From assembly GCF_002553505.1 (NCBI RefSeq), contig NZ_PDCP01000001.1, positions 124,001-188,000 on the forward strand: a DNA stretch of 64,000 nucleotides, in the 5' to 3' direction. The notes under the pieces were generated by a model. The model had not been told where the DNA came from. It ran no database searches and saw nothing but the letters and a program-made list of their open reading frames with translations. How positions within the stretch are numbered: the stretch's first letter is position 1; each line of letters opens with the position of its first letter. Positions 37,302 through 45,369 of the stretch are shown piece after piece. Origin of the DNA: Mycolicibacterium agri (GTDB lineage Bacteria; Actinomycetota; Actinomycetes; Mycobacteriales; Mycobacteriaceae). A program made the translations under genes and the position numbers.

Positions 37302-38344
37302 TGCCGCCGCAGTGGCACGAACCCACAGCCGTAGCCGATCCGCCACCGGGACGGCATCTGCTCGCCGCCTCCACTGGTGGACACTTGGCCCAACTCGCCA
37401 AGTGGTCGAAAGCCATAGGCTCGGCTTCTGATTCACTCTGGGTGACATTCAAGTCGCCCCAGAGCGATTCACTGCTCCAGGACCGTAGGACCATATATGT
37501 GCCGTATGTCGCACCGCGCGACCTCCGTGGAGCGGTGAACGCCTTCATTCACCTGATAAGAGAAATTAATTGGGGCACGGAACAATTCACCGCAGCGGTG
37601 ACGACGGGAGCAGCGGTGGGTTTGGCTGCGCTCGCCGCGGCGCGCATCCATCGCGTACCGTCCTTCTACTTCGAAAGTGTGTCGCGCGTCAATGGCCCTT
37701 CGCTCACCGGAAAGCTGGCCAGCCTCGACCCGCGCATCCATACCTTCTGCCAGTACGAGCATTGGGCTGGACGCCGTTGGATTTACCGAAGTTCCCTTTT
37801 CGACAGTTACCGAACGATCCCTAAACACAAAGTTGAACGACCCCGGCTATTCGTAACGTTGGGAACTATCTACCCTTACCGATTCGATGCGCTCGTCGAC
37901 GCCATTCTCTCGACAGGCCTTGCGGACAGCCGGACGGTTTGGCAGTTGGGGACCACGACGCGAGAAGGGCTGCCTGGCAACGCCGTTTCACAAATGGGCG
38001 GCGCTGAATTCGAACGGTGCGCGCGCATCGCCGATGTCGTCATCACTCACGCCGGCGTCGGGACAATCATGCACCTGCTTGACATGGGCATCTTCCCAGT
38101 GGTGGTGCCACGTAGAGCCAAGCGAAGTGAGCACGTCGACGACCATCAGTGCCAAATCGCCGGATTGCTCGACACTCGTGCGATTTCGATGGTGACCGAA
38201 GCAGATGACCTGCACCGAAGCACGATAATCGCAGCCTCGGGAAGCGCTGTTCGGAGCATGGGGGTGCCAGCAACACGTAATGACACATGGCCATCGGTCC
38301 AATCGCCCAGGGAACTGCCAAGTGAACGAACGGAGATTTCATGA
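37298..38344 (+). CDS. Glycosyltransferase with fused Alg14-like and Alg13-like halves
   Basis: A 348-residue protein. The N-terminal half carries the Alg14-like motif ASTGGHLAQLAKW and a hydrophobic VTTGAAVGLAALAAA helix. The second half from about residue 185 has RPRLFVTLGTIYPYRFDALVDA and VITHAGVGTIMHLLDMGIFPVVVPR, like Alg13/GT28. Such enzymes, split in some organisms (EpsE/EpsF, PssD/PssE) and fused in others, add the second sugar from a UDP-sugar to the lipid carrier. The UDP-glucuronate maker is directly upstream, so glucuronosyl transfer is plausible. Confidence 0.87.
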   Translation: MMPPQWHEPTAVADPPPGRHLLAASTGGHLAQLAKWSKAIGSASDSLWVTFKSPQSDSLLQDRRTIYVPYVAPRDLRGAVNAFIHLIREINWGTEQFTAAVTTGAAVGLAALAAARIHRVPSFYFESVSRVNGPSLTGKLASLDPRIHTFCQYEHWAGRRWIYRSSLFDSYRTIPKHKVERPRLFVTLGTIYPYRFDALVDAILSTGLADSRTVWQLGTTTREGLPGNAVSQMGGAEFERCARIADVVITHAGVGTIMHLLDMGIFPVVVPRRAKRSEHVDDHQCQIAGLLDTRAISMVTEADDLHRSTIIAASGSAVRSMGVPATRNDTWPSVQSPRELPSERTEIS

Positions 38345-39597
38345 ACTGCCGCCTGTGCGGTTCCACTCGCCTCCACAGTGTGCTGGATCTCGGCGCCACG
38401 CCGCCGTGCGAGAAGTTCCTCGAGGTCGATGACCTCGATTCGCCCGAGCCGACGTTTCCGTTGCATCTTCGGTTGTGCGAGGACTGCTTGCTGCTGCAGA
38501 TTCCGGCGCTGATCACTCCGGAGGAAACCTTCACCGAATATGCCTACTTCTCGTCATATTCCGACAGCTGGGTCCAGCACGCGAGGCGGTTCGTCGATGA
38601 CGCCGTCACGCGGCTTGACCTCGGCCCTGAATCGTTCGTCGTCGAGGTCGCCAGCAATGACGGATATCTGCTTCGACACGTACTGGCAGCAGGCATACCG
38701 TGCCTCGGAATCGAACCGTCCGTAAATGTGGGAGCCGCTGCCCGCGAGTCGGGCATTCCGACGCTGACCGCATTCCTCGACGAGCAACTCGCCGCTGAGG
38801 TGCGAACGGATCACGGCCCGGCGGATCTCGTCGTCGCCAACAACGTTTACGCGCACATCCCCGACCTTCTGGGTTTCACGCGGTCACTTCGTGGACTGCT
38901 CGCCGACGACGGCTGGCTGAGCATCGAAGTCCATCATGCACTGAACCTCGTCACATTAGGCCAGTTCGACACCATCTACCACGAGCATTTTCAGTACTAC
39001 ACAGTGCTTTCGGCGCAGCGTGCACTCGCCTCGGCCGGTCTGGCGCTGGTGGATGTGGAGATGATCCCTACACACGGTGGATCGATTCGGCTCTGGGCAC
39101 GGCCCGTAGAGATCGCCGAACCGCAGCATCAACGCGTCACCGATGTGCTCCGGATCGAGGAGGAAGCCGGACTGCACCAGATCGACGGCTATTTCCGGCT
39201 GCAGCGGCAGGCCGAAGCTGTTCGCCACGCACTGTTACGTTTTTTACTCGAATGCCGCGCCGACGGCAAGCAAGTCGTCGGTTACGGAGCACCGGGTAAG
39301 GGCAACACTTTGCTCAACTACTGCGGTATCCGCTGTGATCTGCTGGATTACACCGTTGATCGCAATCCCTACAAGCACGGGCGCTTCACCCCCGGCACGC
39401 GGATTCCGATCCATGACCCGGCGCAGATCGACAAGGACCGGCCCGACGTCGTGCTGGTGCTGCCCTGGAACCTCGAGGCCGAGTTGACCGAACAACTTGC
39501 CTACATCGCGGAATGGGGCGGTCAACTCGTCTTTCCGCTGCCCACGCTGCATACCGCGGCTATCTCGAATCCGCCGAAAAGAAAGGTGGCAACATGA
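38341..39597 (+). CDS. Sugar C-methyltransferase (NovU/TcaB9-like, class I SAM) with N-terminal zinc site
   Basis: A 418-residue three-domain methyltransferase. The N-terminal zinc module has paired CxxC (Cys3, Cys6 and LCEDC). The SAM domain has VEVASNDGYLLRHVLAAG (about residues 100-117), then VVANNVYAHIPDLLGF. The catalytic signature YHEHFQYYT is intact, and the C-terminal domain has GYGAPGKGNTLLNYC. TcaB9/NovU-like enzymes add a methyl to carbon 3 of a keto-deoxy sugar nucleotide. The overlaps with the genes on both sides (ATGA) put it in the same sub-operon as the nucleotidyltransferase and deacetylase. Confidence 0.88.
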   Translation: MNCRLCGSTRLHSVLDLGATPPCEKFLEVDDLDSPEPTFPLHLRLCEDCLLLQIPALITPEETFTEYAYFSSYSDSWVQHARRFVDDAVTRLDLGPESFVVEVASNDGYLLRHVLAAGIPCLGIEPSVNVGAAARESGIPTLTAFLDEQLAAEVRTDHGPADLVVANNVYAHIPDLLGFTRSLRGLLADDGWLSIEVHHALNLVTLGQFDTIYHEHFQYYTVLSAQRALASAGLALVDVEMIPTHGGSIRLWARPVEIAEPQHQRVTDVLRIEEEAGLHQIDGYFRLQRQAEAVRHALLRFLLECRADGKQVVGYGAPGKGNTLLNYCGIRCDLLDYTVDRNPYKHGRFTPGTRIPIHDPAQIDKDRPDVVLVLPWNLEAELTEQLAYIAEWGGQLVFPLPTLHTAAISNPPKRKVAT

Positions 39598-40394
39598 AAG
39601 TCGTTCTGTTCTGCGGTGGTTACGGCATGCGAATGCGCAACAGCGTTGACGACATGGTGCCGAAGCCGATGCAGATGATCGGACCCCGGCCGCTCATCTG
39701 GCATGTGATGCGCTATTACGCACACTTCGGACACAAGGAATTCATTCTGTGCCTCGGTTACGGTGCTGCGCACATCAAGAACTATTTCCTGACCTACCAG
39801 GAAGCCGCGTCGAATGATTTCGTGATGCGCGGCGGACAGGTCCAATTGATGCACTCGGATATCAGTGACTGGTCGATCTCGTTCGTCGACACCGGACTCG
39901 AATCGGCGATCGGTGAACGTCTACGCCGGGTGCGAGACCACCTCAAGGGTGACGAATACTTTCTGGCCAACTACGCCGACGTGCTCAGCGATGCACCGCT
40001 GGACGACATGATCGAACAGTTCCACCAATACGGCGCAACCGCTTCGATGATGGTCGTCCCGCCGCAGTCGTCCTTCCACTGCGTTGAGGTGTCCGAGAAC
40101 GGCGAGGTCAAGGACATCATTGCGGTGTCCAAGCTGCCGATATGGGAGAACGGCGGATTCTTCGTGCTGTCGCAGGAGATCTTCGACCTCTTGCCCCCCG
40201 GTGGCGATCTGGTCGCCGATGTCTGCGGCACGTTGGCGGGGCAGGGCAAGTTGTTCGGTTACCGGTACGAAGGATTCTGGAAGCCCGCCGACACTTTCAA
40301 GGAACGAGCCGAACTCGAATCCAGATATCACAGCGGCGACCGGCCATGGATGTTGTGGGAAAAGCCGGTCGGCGCCGCGTCCGGGGCACGATGA
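39594..40394 (+). CDS. Sugar-1-phosphate nucleotidyltransferase, RfbF-like
   Basis: A 266-residue nucleotidyltransferase related to glucose-1-phosphate cytidylyltransferase. It begins MKVVLFCGGYGMRMRNSVDD and has KPMQMIGPRPLIWHVMRYYAHFG and FILCLGYGAAHIKNYF, matching RfbF-like proteins more than RmlA. The glycine loop is variant (GGYGMRMR instead of GGLGTR). CDP or another nucleotide may be used. The ATG overlaps the methyltransferase stop by 4 nt. With C-methyltransferase, deacetylase and epimerase it could build a separate branched sugar nucleotide. Confidence 0.83.
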   Translation: MKVVLFCGGYGMRMRNSVDDMVPKPMQMIGPRPLIWHVMRYYAHFGHKEFILCLGYGAAHIKNYFLTYQEAASNDFVMRGGQVQLMHSDISDWSISFVDTGLESAIGERLRRVRDHLKGDEYFLANYADVLSDAPLDDMIEQFHQYGATASMMVVPPQSSFHCVEVSENGEVKDIIAVSKLPIWENGGFFVLSQEIFDLLPPGGDLVADVCGTLAGQGKLFGYRYEGFWKPADTFKERAELESRYHSGDRPWMLWEKPVGAASGAR

Positions 40395-41080
40395 TCCAAC
40401 TACTCACCGGCGTGCTCGACGAAATCGCGGTCGTAGGTGCGCATTGCGACGACATCGCGATCGGTATGGGTGGCACCCTGCTCACCCTCGCGACCTCTAA
40501 CCCAGGTCTGCGGGTCAGGGGTCTTGTGCTGTCCGGCGGCGGCACTGAACGCGAAGCCGAGGAGATCGAAGCATTGGCGGGGTTCTGTCCTGGCGCCGAT
40601 GTGAACCTGACGGTGCTCGATGTGCCGGATGGACGGGGGCCAGCGCACTGGGAGCGAATAAAGAATCACCTCCGTGACTTTCGCGTGTCGTGCAGACCGC
40701 AAGTGGTGTTCGGCCCACATCGCGGAGATGCACATCAGGATCACCGGCTGCTGGCGAAGCTGTTGCCCACCGAGTTCCGTGATCACCTCGTGCTCGGCTA
40801 CGAGATCCTCAAATGGGAAGCAGACACCCCGCGCCCTACGCTATTTCATCCCCTCGCGACCGCCGTCGCCGAGGAGAAGGCACGCCTTCTGCACAAGCAC
40901 TATCCCTCGCAGATAAGCCACGACTGGTTCGACGAGCAAGCGTTTCTCGGCCTGTCCAGACTTCGCGGAGTGCAATGCCGCAGCGTGCACGCTGAAGGCT
41001 TCATCCTCGAAAAGGCAACGATCTCATTCGGGCGGCGCGAAAAGCCGGTACCGCAGGCAGTCTCACCAACGAAAACATAA
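40391..41080 (+). CDS. PIG-L family deacetylase
   Basis: A 229-residue PIG-L/LmbE-like hydrolase. The metal and catalytic motif AHCDDIAIG (residues about 17-25, a PHPDD variant) and GDAHQDHR further on supply the zinc ligands. The family removes N-acetyl groups from amino sugars (for example MshB and GlcNAc-PI deacetylase). The presence of a deacetylase plus nucleotidyltransferase suggests either a de-N-acetylated sugar in the repeat unit or an unrelated hydrolysis. It overlaps the previous gene (ATGA) and is followed after 12 nt by the epimerase gene. Confidence 0.85.
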   Translation: MIQLLTGVLDEIAVVGAHCDDIAIGMGGTLLTLATSNPGLRVRGLVLSGGGTEREAEEIEALAGFCPGADVNLTVLDVPDGRGPAHWERIKNHLRDFRVSCRPQVVFGPHRGDAHQDHRLLAKLLPTEFRDHLVLGYEILKWEADTPRPTLFHPLATAVAEEKARLLHKHYPSQISHDWFDEQAFLGLSRLRGVQCRSVHAEGFILEKATISFGRREKPVPQAVSPTKT

Positions 41081-41092
41081 GGGGTAGTGGCA

Positions 41093-42121
41093 ATGCGAGT
41101 ACTCATCACTGGGCATCAAGGATACCTGGGCACCGTCATGGTGCCGATCCTGCGCGACGCGGGTCACGAGGTAACCGGCTTGGATTCGGGTTTCTTCGCC
41201 GACTGCGTTCTTGGCCCGGCCCCCGCGGATCCGCCGGGAATGCGGGTGGACCTCAGGGATGTGACAGTGGAACAGCTGACCGGCTTCGACGCGGTCATTC
41301 ATCTAGCGGCGCTGTCCAACGACCCGCTCGGTGCGCTTGCACCCCAAATCACCTACGACATCAACCACCACGCGTCGGTCAAGTTGGCCCGGCTCGCCAA
41401 GGCGGCGGGTGTGCGGAGATTCCTCTATGCCTCCACCTGCTCGGTGTACGGAGCAGCGGGAGAGGACCTGGTCACCGAGAGCGCCCCGCTGCGACCGTTG
41501 ACCCCTTACGCGGAAAGCAAAGTCAGGGTCGAATACGACGTAGCGGCAATGGCCGATGAATCCTTCTCGCCCGTGTTCTTGCGCAATGCGACCGCTTTCG
41601 GCTTCTCGCCGCGGCTGCGTGCGGACATCGTGCTGAACAACCTTGTCGGCCACGCCGTCCTCACCGGCGATGTTCGTGTGCTTTCAGACGGGACGCCATG
41701 GCGACCGCTCGTGCACGCCAGGGACATCGCCGCGGCCTTCCTCCTCGCGTTGGAGGCGCCGATCGACAGAGTGCATTGCGCCGCTTACAACGTCGGCACC
41801 GAATCGAACAATCTGACCGTCGCTGAGATCGCCCAGTCGGTGGTCGATGTGGTTCCCGGCGCCAAGTTGTTGATCACCGGTGAGACCGGGGGCGACCCTC
41901 GCTCGTACCGAGTGGATTTCTCGGCATTCCGCGAGGCGCTGGGCTTCAAAGCGAAATGGTCGATTCCCGATGGTGCCGCTGAGCTCTACAAGGAGTACGT
42001 CGCCGCCGGGCTCACCGCTGACGACTTCGCCAACAAGTTCACTCGGCTGGCGCACCTCAAATCACTGCAGGCCGACAATGTCGTCGACGAGTCCATGCGA
42101 CGGATCACGACAGATGTGTGA
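41093..42121 (+). CDS. NAD-dependent epimerase/dehydratase (extended SDR)
   Basis: A 342-residue extended SDR. The N-terminal Rossmann motif is VLITGHQGYLGTVM, the catalytic part has YASTCSVYG with YAESKVRVEYD (YxxxK), and the sequence HLAALSNDPLG is a common feature of sugar-nucleotide epimerases and dehydratases. It ends LKSLQADNVVDESMRRIT. The exact activity (4-reductase, epimerase or dehydratase) is not visible. The ATG at 41093 is used; the GTG at 41087 would add two residues. It ends 17 bp inside the convergent RmlC-like gene. Confidence 0.85.
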   Translation: MRVLITGHQGYLGTVMVPILRDAGHEVTGLDSGFFADCVLGPAPADPPGMRVDLRDVTVEQLTGFDAVIHLAALSNDPLGALAPQITYDINHHASVKLARLAKAAGVRRFLYASTCSVYGAAGEDLVTESAPLRPLTPYAESKVRVEYDVAAMADESFSPVFLRNATAFGFSPRLRADIVLNNLVGHAVLTGDVRVLSDGTPWRPLVHARDIAAAFLLALEAPIDRVHCAAYNVGTESNNLTVAEIAQSVVDVVPGAKLLITGETGGDPRSYRVDFSAFREALGFKAKWSIPDGAAELYKEYVAAGLTADDFANKFTRLAHLKSLQADNVVDESMRRITTDV

Positions 42122-42659
42122 GCAGCTCAGCCCAGCTTCCGGCGCTCGCGTCGCGGGGCGAGACCGCCGTCACCGGCAGCGGCCAGTGGATGCCGATATC
42201 CGGGTCGTTGTACGCCACGGCGAGGTCCTCGGAGGGGTCATGGGGACGATCGATCCGATAGCACACGTCGGCGGTGGCGGTCAGCGCCTGGAAGCCGTGC
42301 AAGAACCCGGGCGGCACGTAAAGATGTTGAAAATCTTTGTCATCGAGCAGGAATTCCTGGTGCCGGCCGAATGTCGGCGAATCCCTCCGAATATCGACCA
42401 GCACATCGTGCACCGCTCCGTTGGCGCAGCGCACGAGCTTCGCCTCGCCCCGTCCCGCCCGGCCGTGCAAGCCGCGAATGACGCCCTTCGCCGAACGAGA
42501 TTGGGAGTCCTGGACGAACGAAGCGGAGAATCCCGGGCGACCGAGATAGTCGTCGAAGATCTTCGCGTCGAACGTACGGGTGAACAGCCCACGCTCGTCC
42601 CGGAACGGCTGCGGGACGAGGACAAGAACGTCCTTGAGATCCGCGGTTTCGATACGCAC
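42105..42659 (-). CDS. dTDP-4-dehydrorhamnose 3,5-epimerase-like protein (RmlC/cupin)
   Basis: A 184-residue cupin of the RmlC family. It has PFRDERGLFTRTFD, the active-site GVIRGLHGRAG (His after L), KLVRCANGAVHDVLVDIRRDSPTFG and YVPPGFLHGF, all RmlC landmarks. The family epimerises C3/C5 of 4-keto-6-deoxy dTDP or CDP sugars. It is the only gene here facing left inside a long run of right-facing genes. Its GTG start is separated by 14 nt from the divergent methyltransferase-like gene, and its 3' end overlaps the upstream epimerase gene by 17 bp. Confidence 0.88.
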   Translation of the reverse strand: MRIETADLKDVLVLVPQPFRDERGLFTRTFDAKIFDDYLGRPGFSASFVQDSQSRSAKGVIRGLHGRAGRGEAKLVRCANGAVHDVLVDIRRDSPTFGRHQEFLLDDKDFQHLYVPPGFLHGFQALTATADVCYRIDRPHDPSEDLAVAYNDPDIGIHWPLPVTAVSPRDASAGSWAELLTHLS

Positions 42660-42673
42660 ATGGAAATGCTGTC

Positions 42674-43750
42674 ATGACAGCGTGCCGCGGATGCGGAAAA
42701 ACCGATTTAACCCCAGTTCTGGATCTGGGGCAGGTGCCCGCCGCCGATCACTTCCCAGCCGTTGAAGAACCCGTCTGCGCGCAGGAGGCATCGCACGCGC
42801 TGGTGATGGAGCTCTGCGGTGGCTGTGGCCTTGCACAACTCGCCGCCGACGACACAATCGCAGATGAGCCCCGCGGCGTGGAACCGCAGGCGCTTAAAGA
42901 CCAGGCCGAGGCGGCAATCGAGCGAGTTGCCGCTGCCGGTTGGTTGCGAGGAGAAACCACTCTCGAATTCGGCAGCCCGCACGGTGGCACCTGGATCCCG
43001 CTGCTCGCCGAACGCGGTTTCACCACCGTGTCGTCACCGGCGGACGTGGTGCTTGATTGCTTCGGCATCATGCATGAGCCAGATCAACGCAGCGCCTTCC
43101 TACGCCGCGCGCAGGTGACCAAGCGCGGCGGTATCCTGTTGCTGCAGTACCACTCGCTCGTGACGATTGTCGAGCAAGGCCAGTGGAACGCCCTGCGGCA
43201 CGGGCATTTTGCGTACTATTCGTTGACCGCGCTAACGCGGCTGCTCGGTGCGGCCGGACTTCGCGTCGTCACCGCCTGGGACTTCGACCTTTATGGCGGC
43301 ACGGTGTTGCTGGCGGCAGTACACGGAAATGCCGAGCCCGATGAGACGGTGAGGTGCATTCTCGAGACCGAGGACGCACTGGGTATCACCAGTCCGGCAG
43401 TCGTCGCCGATCTCCAATCCAAAGCCGATCGGCACGTTACGGAGCTGCGGAAGTGGCTCGAGGCGGAGTCGGGCGCCGGCCGGACGATCCTTGCGTATGG
43501 CGCCGCGTCGCGTGCGGTCGCGCTGTTCAGTCGCGCGGGGATCGACGCCCGCCTACTTGCGGCGGTCGCCGACGCGTCGCCCGCCAAGCACGGCAGGCGG
43601 ATGCCAGGGACCGATATACCGATTGTGTCGCCGGATCAACTCCTGGTGGCCGAGCCGGACCAAGTGCTCTTGACAGTTCCCGATCTTCTGCCTGAAGTCG
43701 CCGCCCGTTTTCCAGAACTTGACGGTCGGTGGAAGGTCGACATCCCATGA
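42674..43750 (+). CDS. Divergent C-methyltransferase-like protein, catalytic motif lost
   Basis: A 358-residue paralogue of the NovU/TcaB9-like enzyme at 38341, about 60 residues shorter. The N-terminal zinc ligands are kept (CRGC and CGGC). The SAM loop is altered (LEFGSPHGGTW), and the YHEHF catalytic signature is replaced by RHGHFAYYS, so Tyr and Glu of the TcaB9-type active site are missing. The C-terminal GAASRAVALFSRAG and VADASPAKHGRRMPGTDIPIVSP remain recognisable. It may bind a sugar nucleotide without methylating, or have another reaction. Its ATG is 14 nt from the divergent RmlC-like gene. Confidence 0.8.
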   Translation: MTACRGCGKTDLTPVLDLGQVPAADHFPAVEEPVCAQEASHALVMELCGGCGLAQLAADDTIADEPRGVEPQALKDQAEAAIERVAAAGWLRGETTLEFGSPHGGTWIPLLAERGFTTVSSPADVVLDCFGIMHEPDQRSAFLRRAQVTKRGGILLLQYHSLVTIVEQGQWNALRHGHFAYYSLTALTRLLGAAGLRVVTAWDFDLYGGTVLLAAVHGNAEPDETVRCILETEDALGITSPAVVADLQSKADRHVTELRKWLEAESGAGRTILAYGAASRAVALFSRAGIDARLLAAVADASPAKHGRRMPGTDIPIVSPDQLLVAEPDQVLLTVPDLLPEVAARFPELDGRWKVDIP

Positions 43751-43784
43751 ATCTTGTTCCTGTCCAGAAAGGTAGGCGCTCCTC

Positions 43785-44678
43785 ATGACCACAGTTCTGT
43801 TCAACCCCGACCTCGCCGACGAAGAGCGGCGTGCGCGGCTGTATCGCGGGCAGGTCCTCGTGTTCTCGGCGTCACCGGAGTCGCTTGCGCTGGTCGACCA
43901 CGCCCGCGACCTCATCACCGAAGCGTTTGGCCAACGAGACCCGCAGACCGCGCAGTACGACGTGCCGGTCGAGGAGTTCGCGTCGCTACTAGCGGACCTG
44001 AAGCCGAGGTTCATCCATCATCCCGAGTCGAAGAAGCGGATCAGGGCGGTGTTAGAGCGCTTCGGCTGTGACCTCGACCGGACCTATTTCGACGTCCCTC
44101 GGATGCGGACGTCGACTTCCGATGACTTCTTGACGACCGGGATCTCCTATGCGTTCCACCCGCATCGGGACACGTGGTACTCCGCGCCGTTCAGTCAGCT
44201 CAACTGGTGGATCCCGATCTATCCGGTGGTTCCCGAAAACGTGATGGCGTTTCATCCCCAATACTGGGACCGCCCAGTGCGCAATGGGTCGCGTCGCTAC
44301 AACTACTACGAGTGGAATCGGACCAGCAGGCCCACCGCTGCCCAGCACATCAAGGTTGACACTCGGGATCAGCCGAAACCGGAGGAGCCCCTGCAACTCG
44401 AACCCCAGGTGCGCGTCGTGCCCGAGGTAGGCGGGATCATGCTCTTTTCCGGCAATCAGTTGCACTCGACTGTTCCGAACACTTCCGGCCAGACCAGGTT
44501 CAGCATCGATTTTCGGACCGTGAACATCGACGACGTGCAATCCCGCGTCGAGGCACCGAACATCGATTCGGAATGCACAGGGACATCGTTGCGAGACTTC
44601 CTGTGCGCAAGCAATTTCGAGCGGATCGCCGAAGATGTTGTGGTTTCTTATGAGGGATTGGCGCCTGCGAATGTATGA
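43785..44678 (+). CDS. 2-oxoglutarate/Fe(II) oxygenase-like protein
   Basis: A 297-residue protein I do not match to a named subfamily. It has the facial-triad pattern of 2OG oxygenases (phytanoyl-CoA dioxygenase-like): HPHRD with His127-x-Asp129, a distal His227 in NQLHSTVPN, and Arg238 eleven residues later for 2-oxoglutarate. The region between contains NWWIPIYPVVPENVMAFHPQYW, typical of the double-stranded beta-helix core. In a polysaccharide locus such an enzyme could hydroxylate or desaturate a sugar or its acyl decoration. The next gene overlaps or nearly abuts it. Confidence 0.7.
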   Translation: MTTVLFNPDLADEERRARLYRGQVLVFSASPESLALVDHARDLITEAFGQRDPQTAQYDVPVEEFASLLADLKPRFIHHPESKKRIRAVLERFGCDLDRTYFDVPRMRTSTSDDFLTTGISYAFHPHRDTWYSAPFSQLNWWIPIYPVVPENVMAFHPQYWDRPVRNGSRRYNYYEWNRTSRPTAAQHIKVDTRDQPKPEEPLQLEPQVRVVPEVGGIMLFSGNQLHSTVPNTSGQTRFSIDFRTVNIDDVQSRVEAPNIDSECTGTSLRDFLCASNFERIAEDVVVSYEGLAPANV

Positions 44679-44709
44679 ATCTTCAGTGACCTGTCGCGAG
44701 GAGGCGGCG

Positions 44710-45291
44710 GTGGACAGACCGCCTCCAGCGACCATCCGTCGGAGGCCGAGGACGAAACGGTCCGTGCGGTGGGGGGTGGCCGCGCTGGTCGTATTGACAG
44801 TGGTCACCATGCTGGGCTGGCCTGTCTACGTTACGCCGCAAGTTGACCAACTGCGACATGCCGATGCAGTCTTCGTTCTCGGCGGCAGCGGCGACGCTGC
44901 CTACACACTCGGACTGGAGTATGCGCTGCAGGGATACACCGCCGACGTGGTGTTCTCCAATCCCAATGGTGCTGAGGCTATTTGGCTTACCGACCTGTGC
45001 AGCCACCAAAGATATCGCTTCACCGTGAGCTGCGTCGAGCCGAACCCCCGAACGACAAGGGGAGAAGCGCGTGCGCTTGAGCGCCTTGCGACCGCCAAGG
45101 GCTGGCACAGCGTGATCGTGTTGACGGATGCACCACACATCACGCGTGCGCGTTACATCATCCAGCGTTGCTTCCACGGTGATCTGATGATGAGGGAGAG
45201 CGAAACCGAACTTTCGCCGCTTGAATGGGCGCGGAGCTTCATATACCAAACTGCCGGCTTCGTCCGCGCGGCAGTGCAGTCCGGATGCTGA
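44710..45291 (+). CDS. YdcF/DUF218-like membrane-anchored protein
   Basis: A protein of about 193 residues with one N-terminal span (VRWGVAALVVLTVVTMLGWPVYV) followed by a DUF218 (YdcF-like) Rossmann domain. It has DAVFVLGGSGDAAYTLGLEYALQGYTADVVFSNPNG, then RTTRGEARALERLATAKGWHSVIVLTDAPHITRARYI, as in DUF218 proteins such as YdcF and SanA. Their function is linked to envelope integrity or vancomycin sensitivity. GTG 44710 is preferred because GAGGAGG lies 5 nt upstream; starts at 44671 or 44635 would overlap the previous gene. Confidence 0.75.
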   Translation: MDRPPPATIRRRPRTKRSVRWGVAALVVLTVVTMLGWPVYVTPQVDQLRHADAVFVLGGSGDAAYTLGLEYALQGYTADVVFSNPNGAEAIWLTDLCSHQRYRFTVSCVEPNPRTTRGEARALERLATAKGWHSVIVLTDAPHITRARYIIQRCFHGDLMMRESETELSPLEWARSFIYQTAGFVRAAVQSGC

Positions 45292-45369
45292 GCGTCATGC
45301 GATGGCAACTCAACAGACCAGCGTCAGTCGGCAGTCACAGAAGCCGCTTTCTCCGACGGGAGTTCCGCA

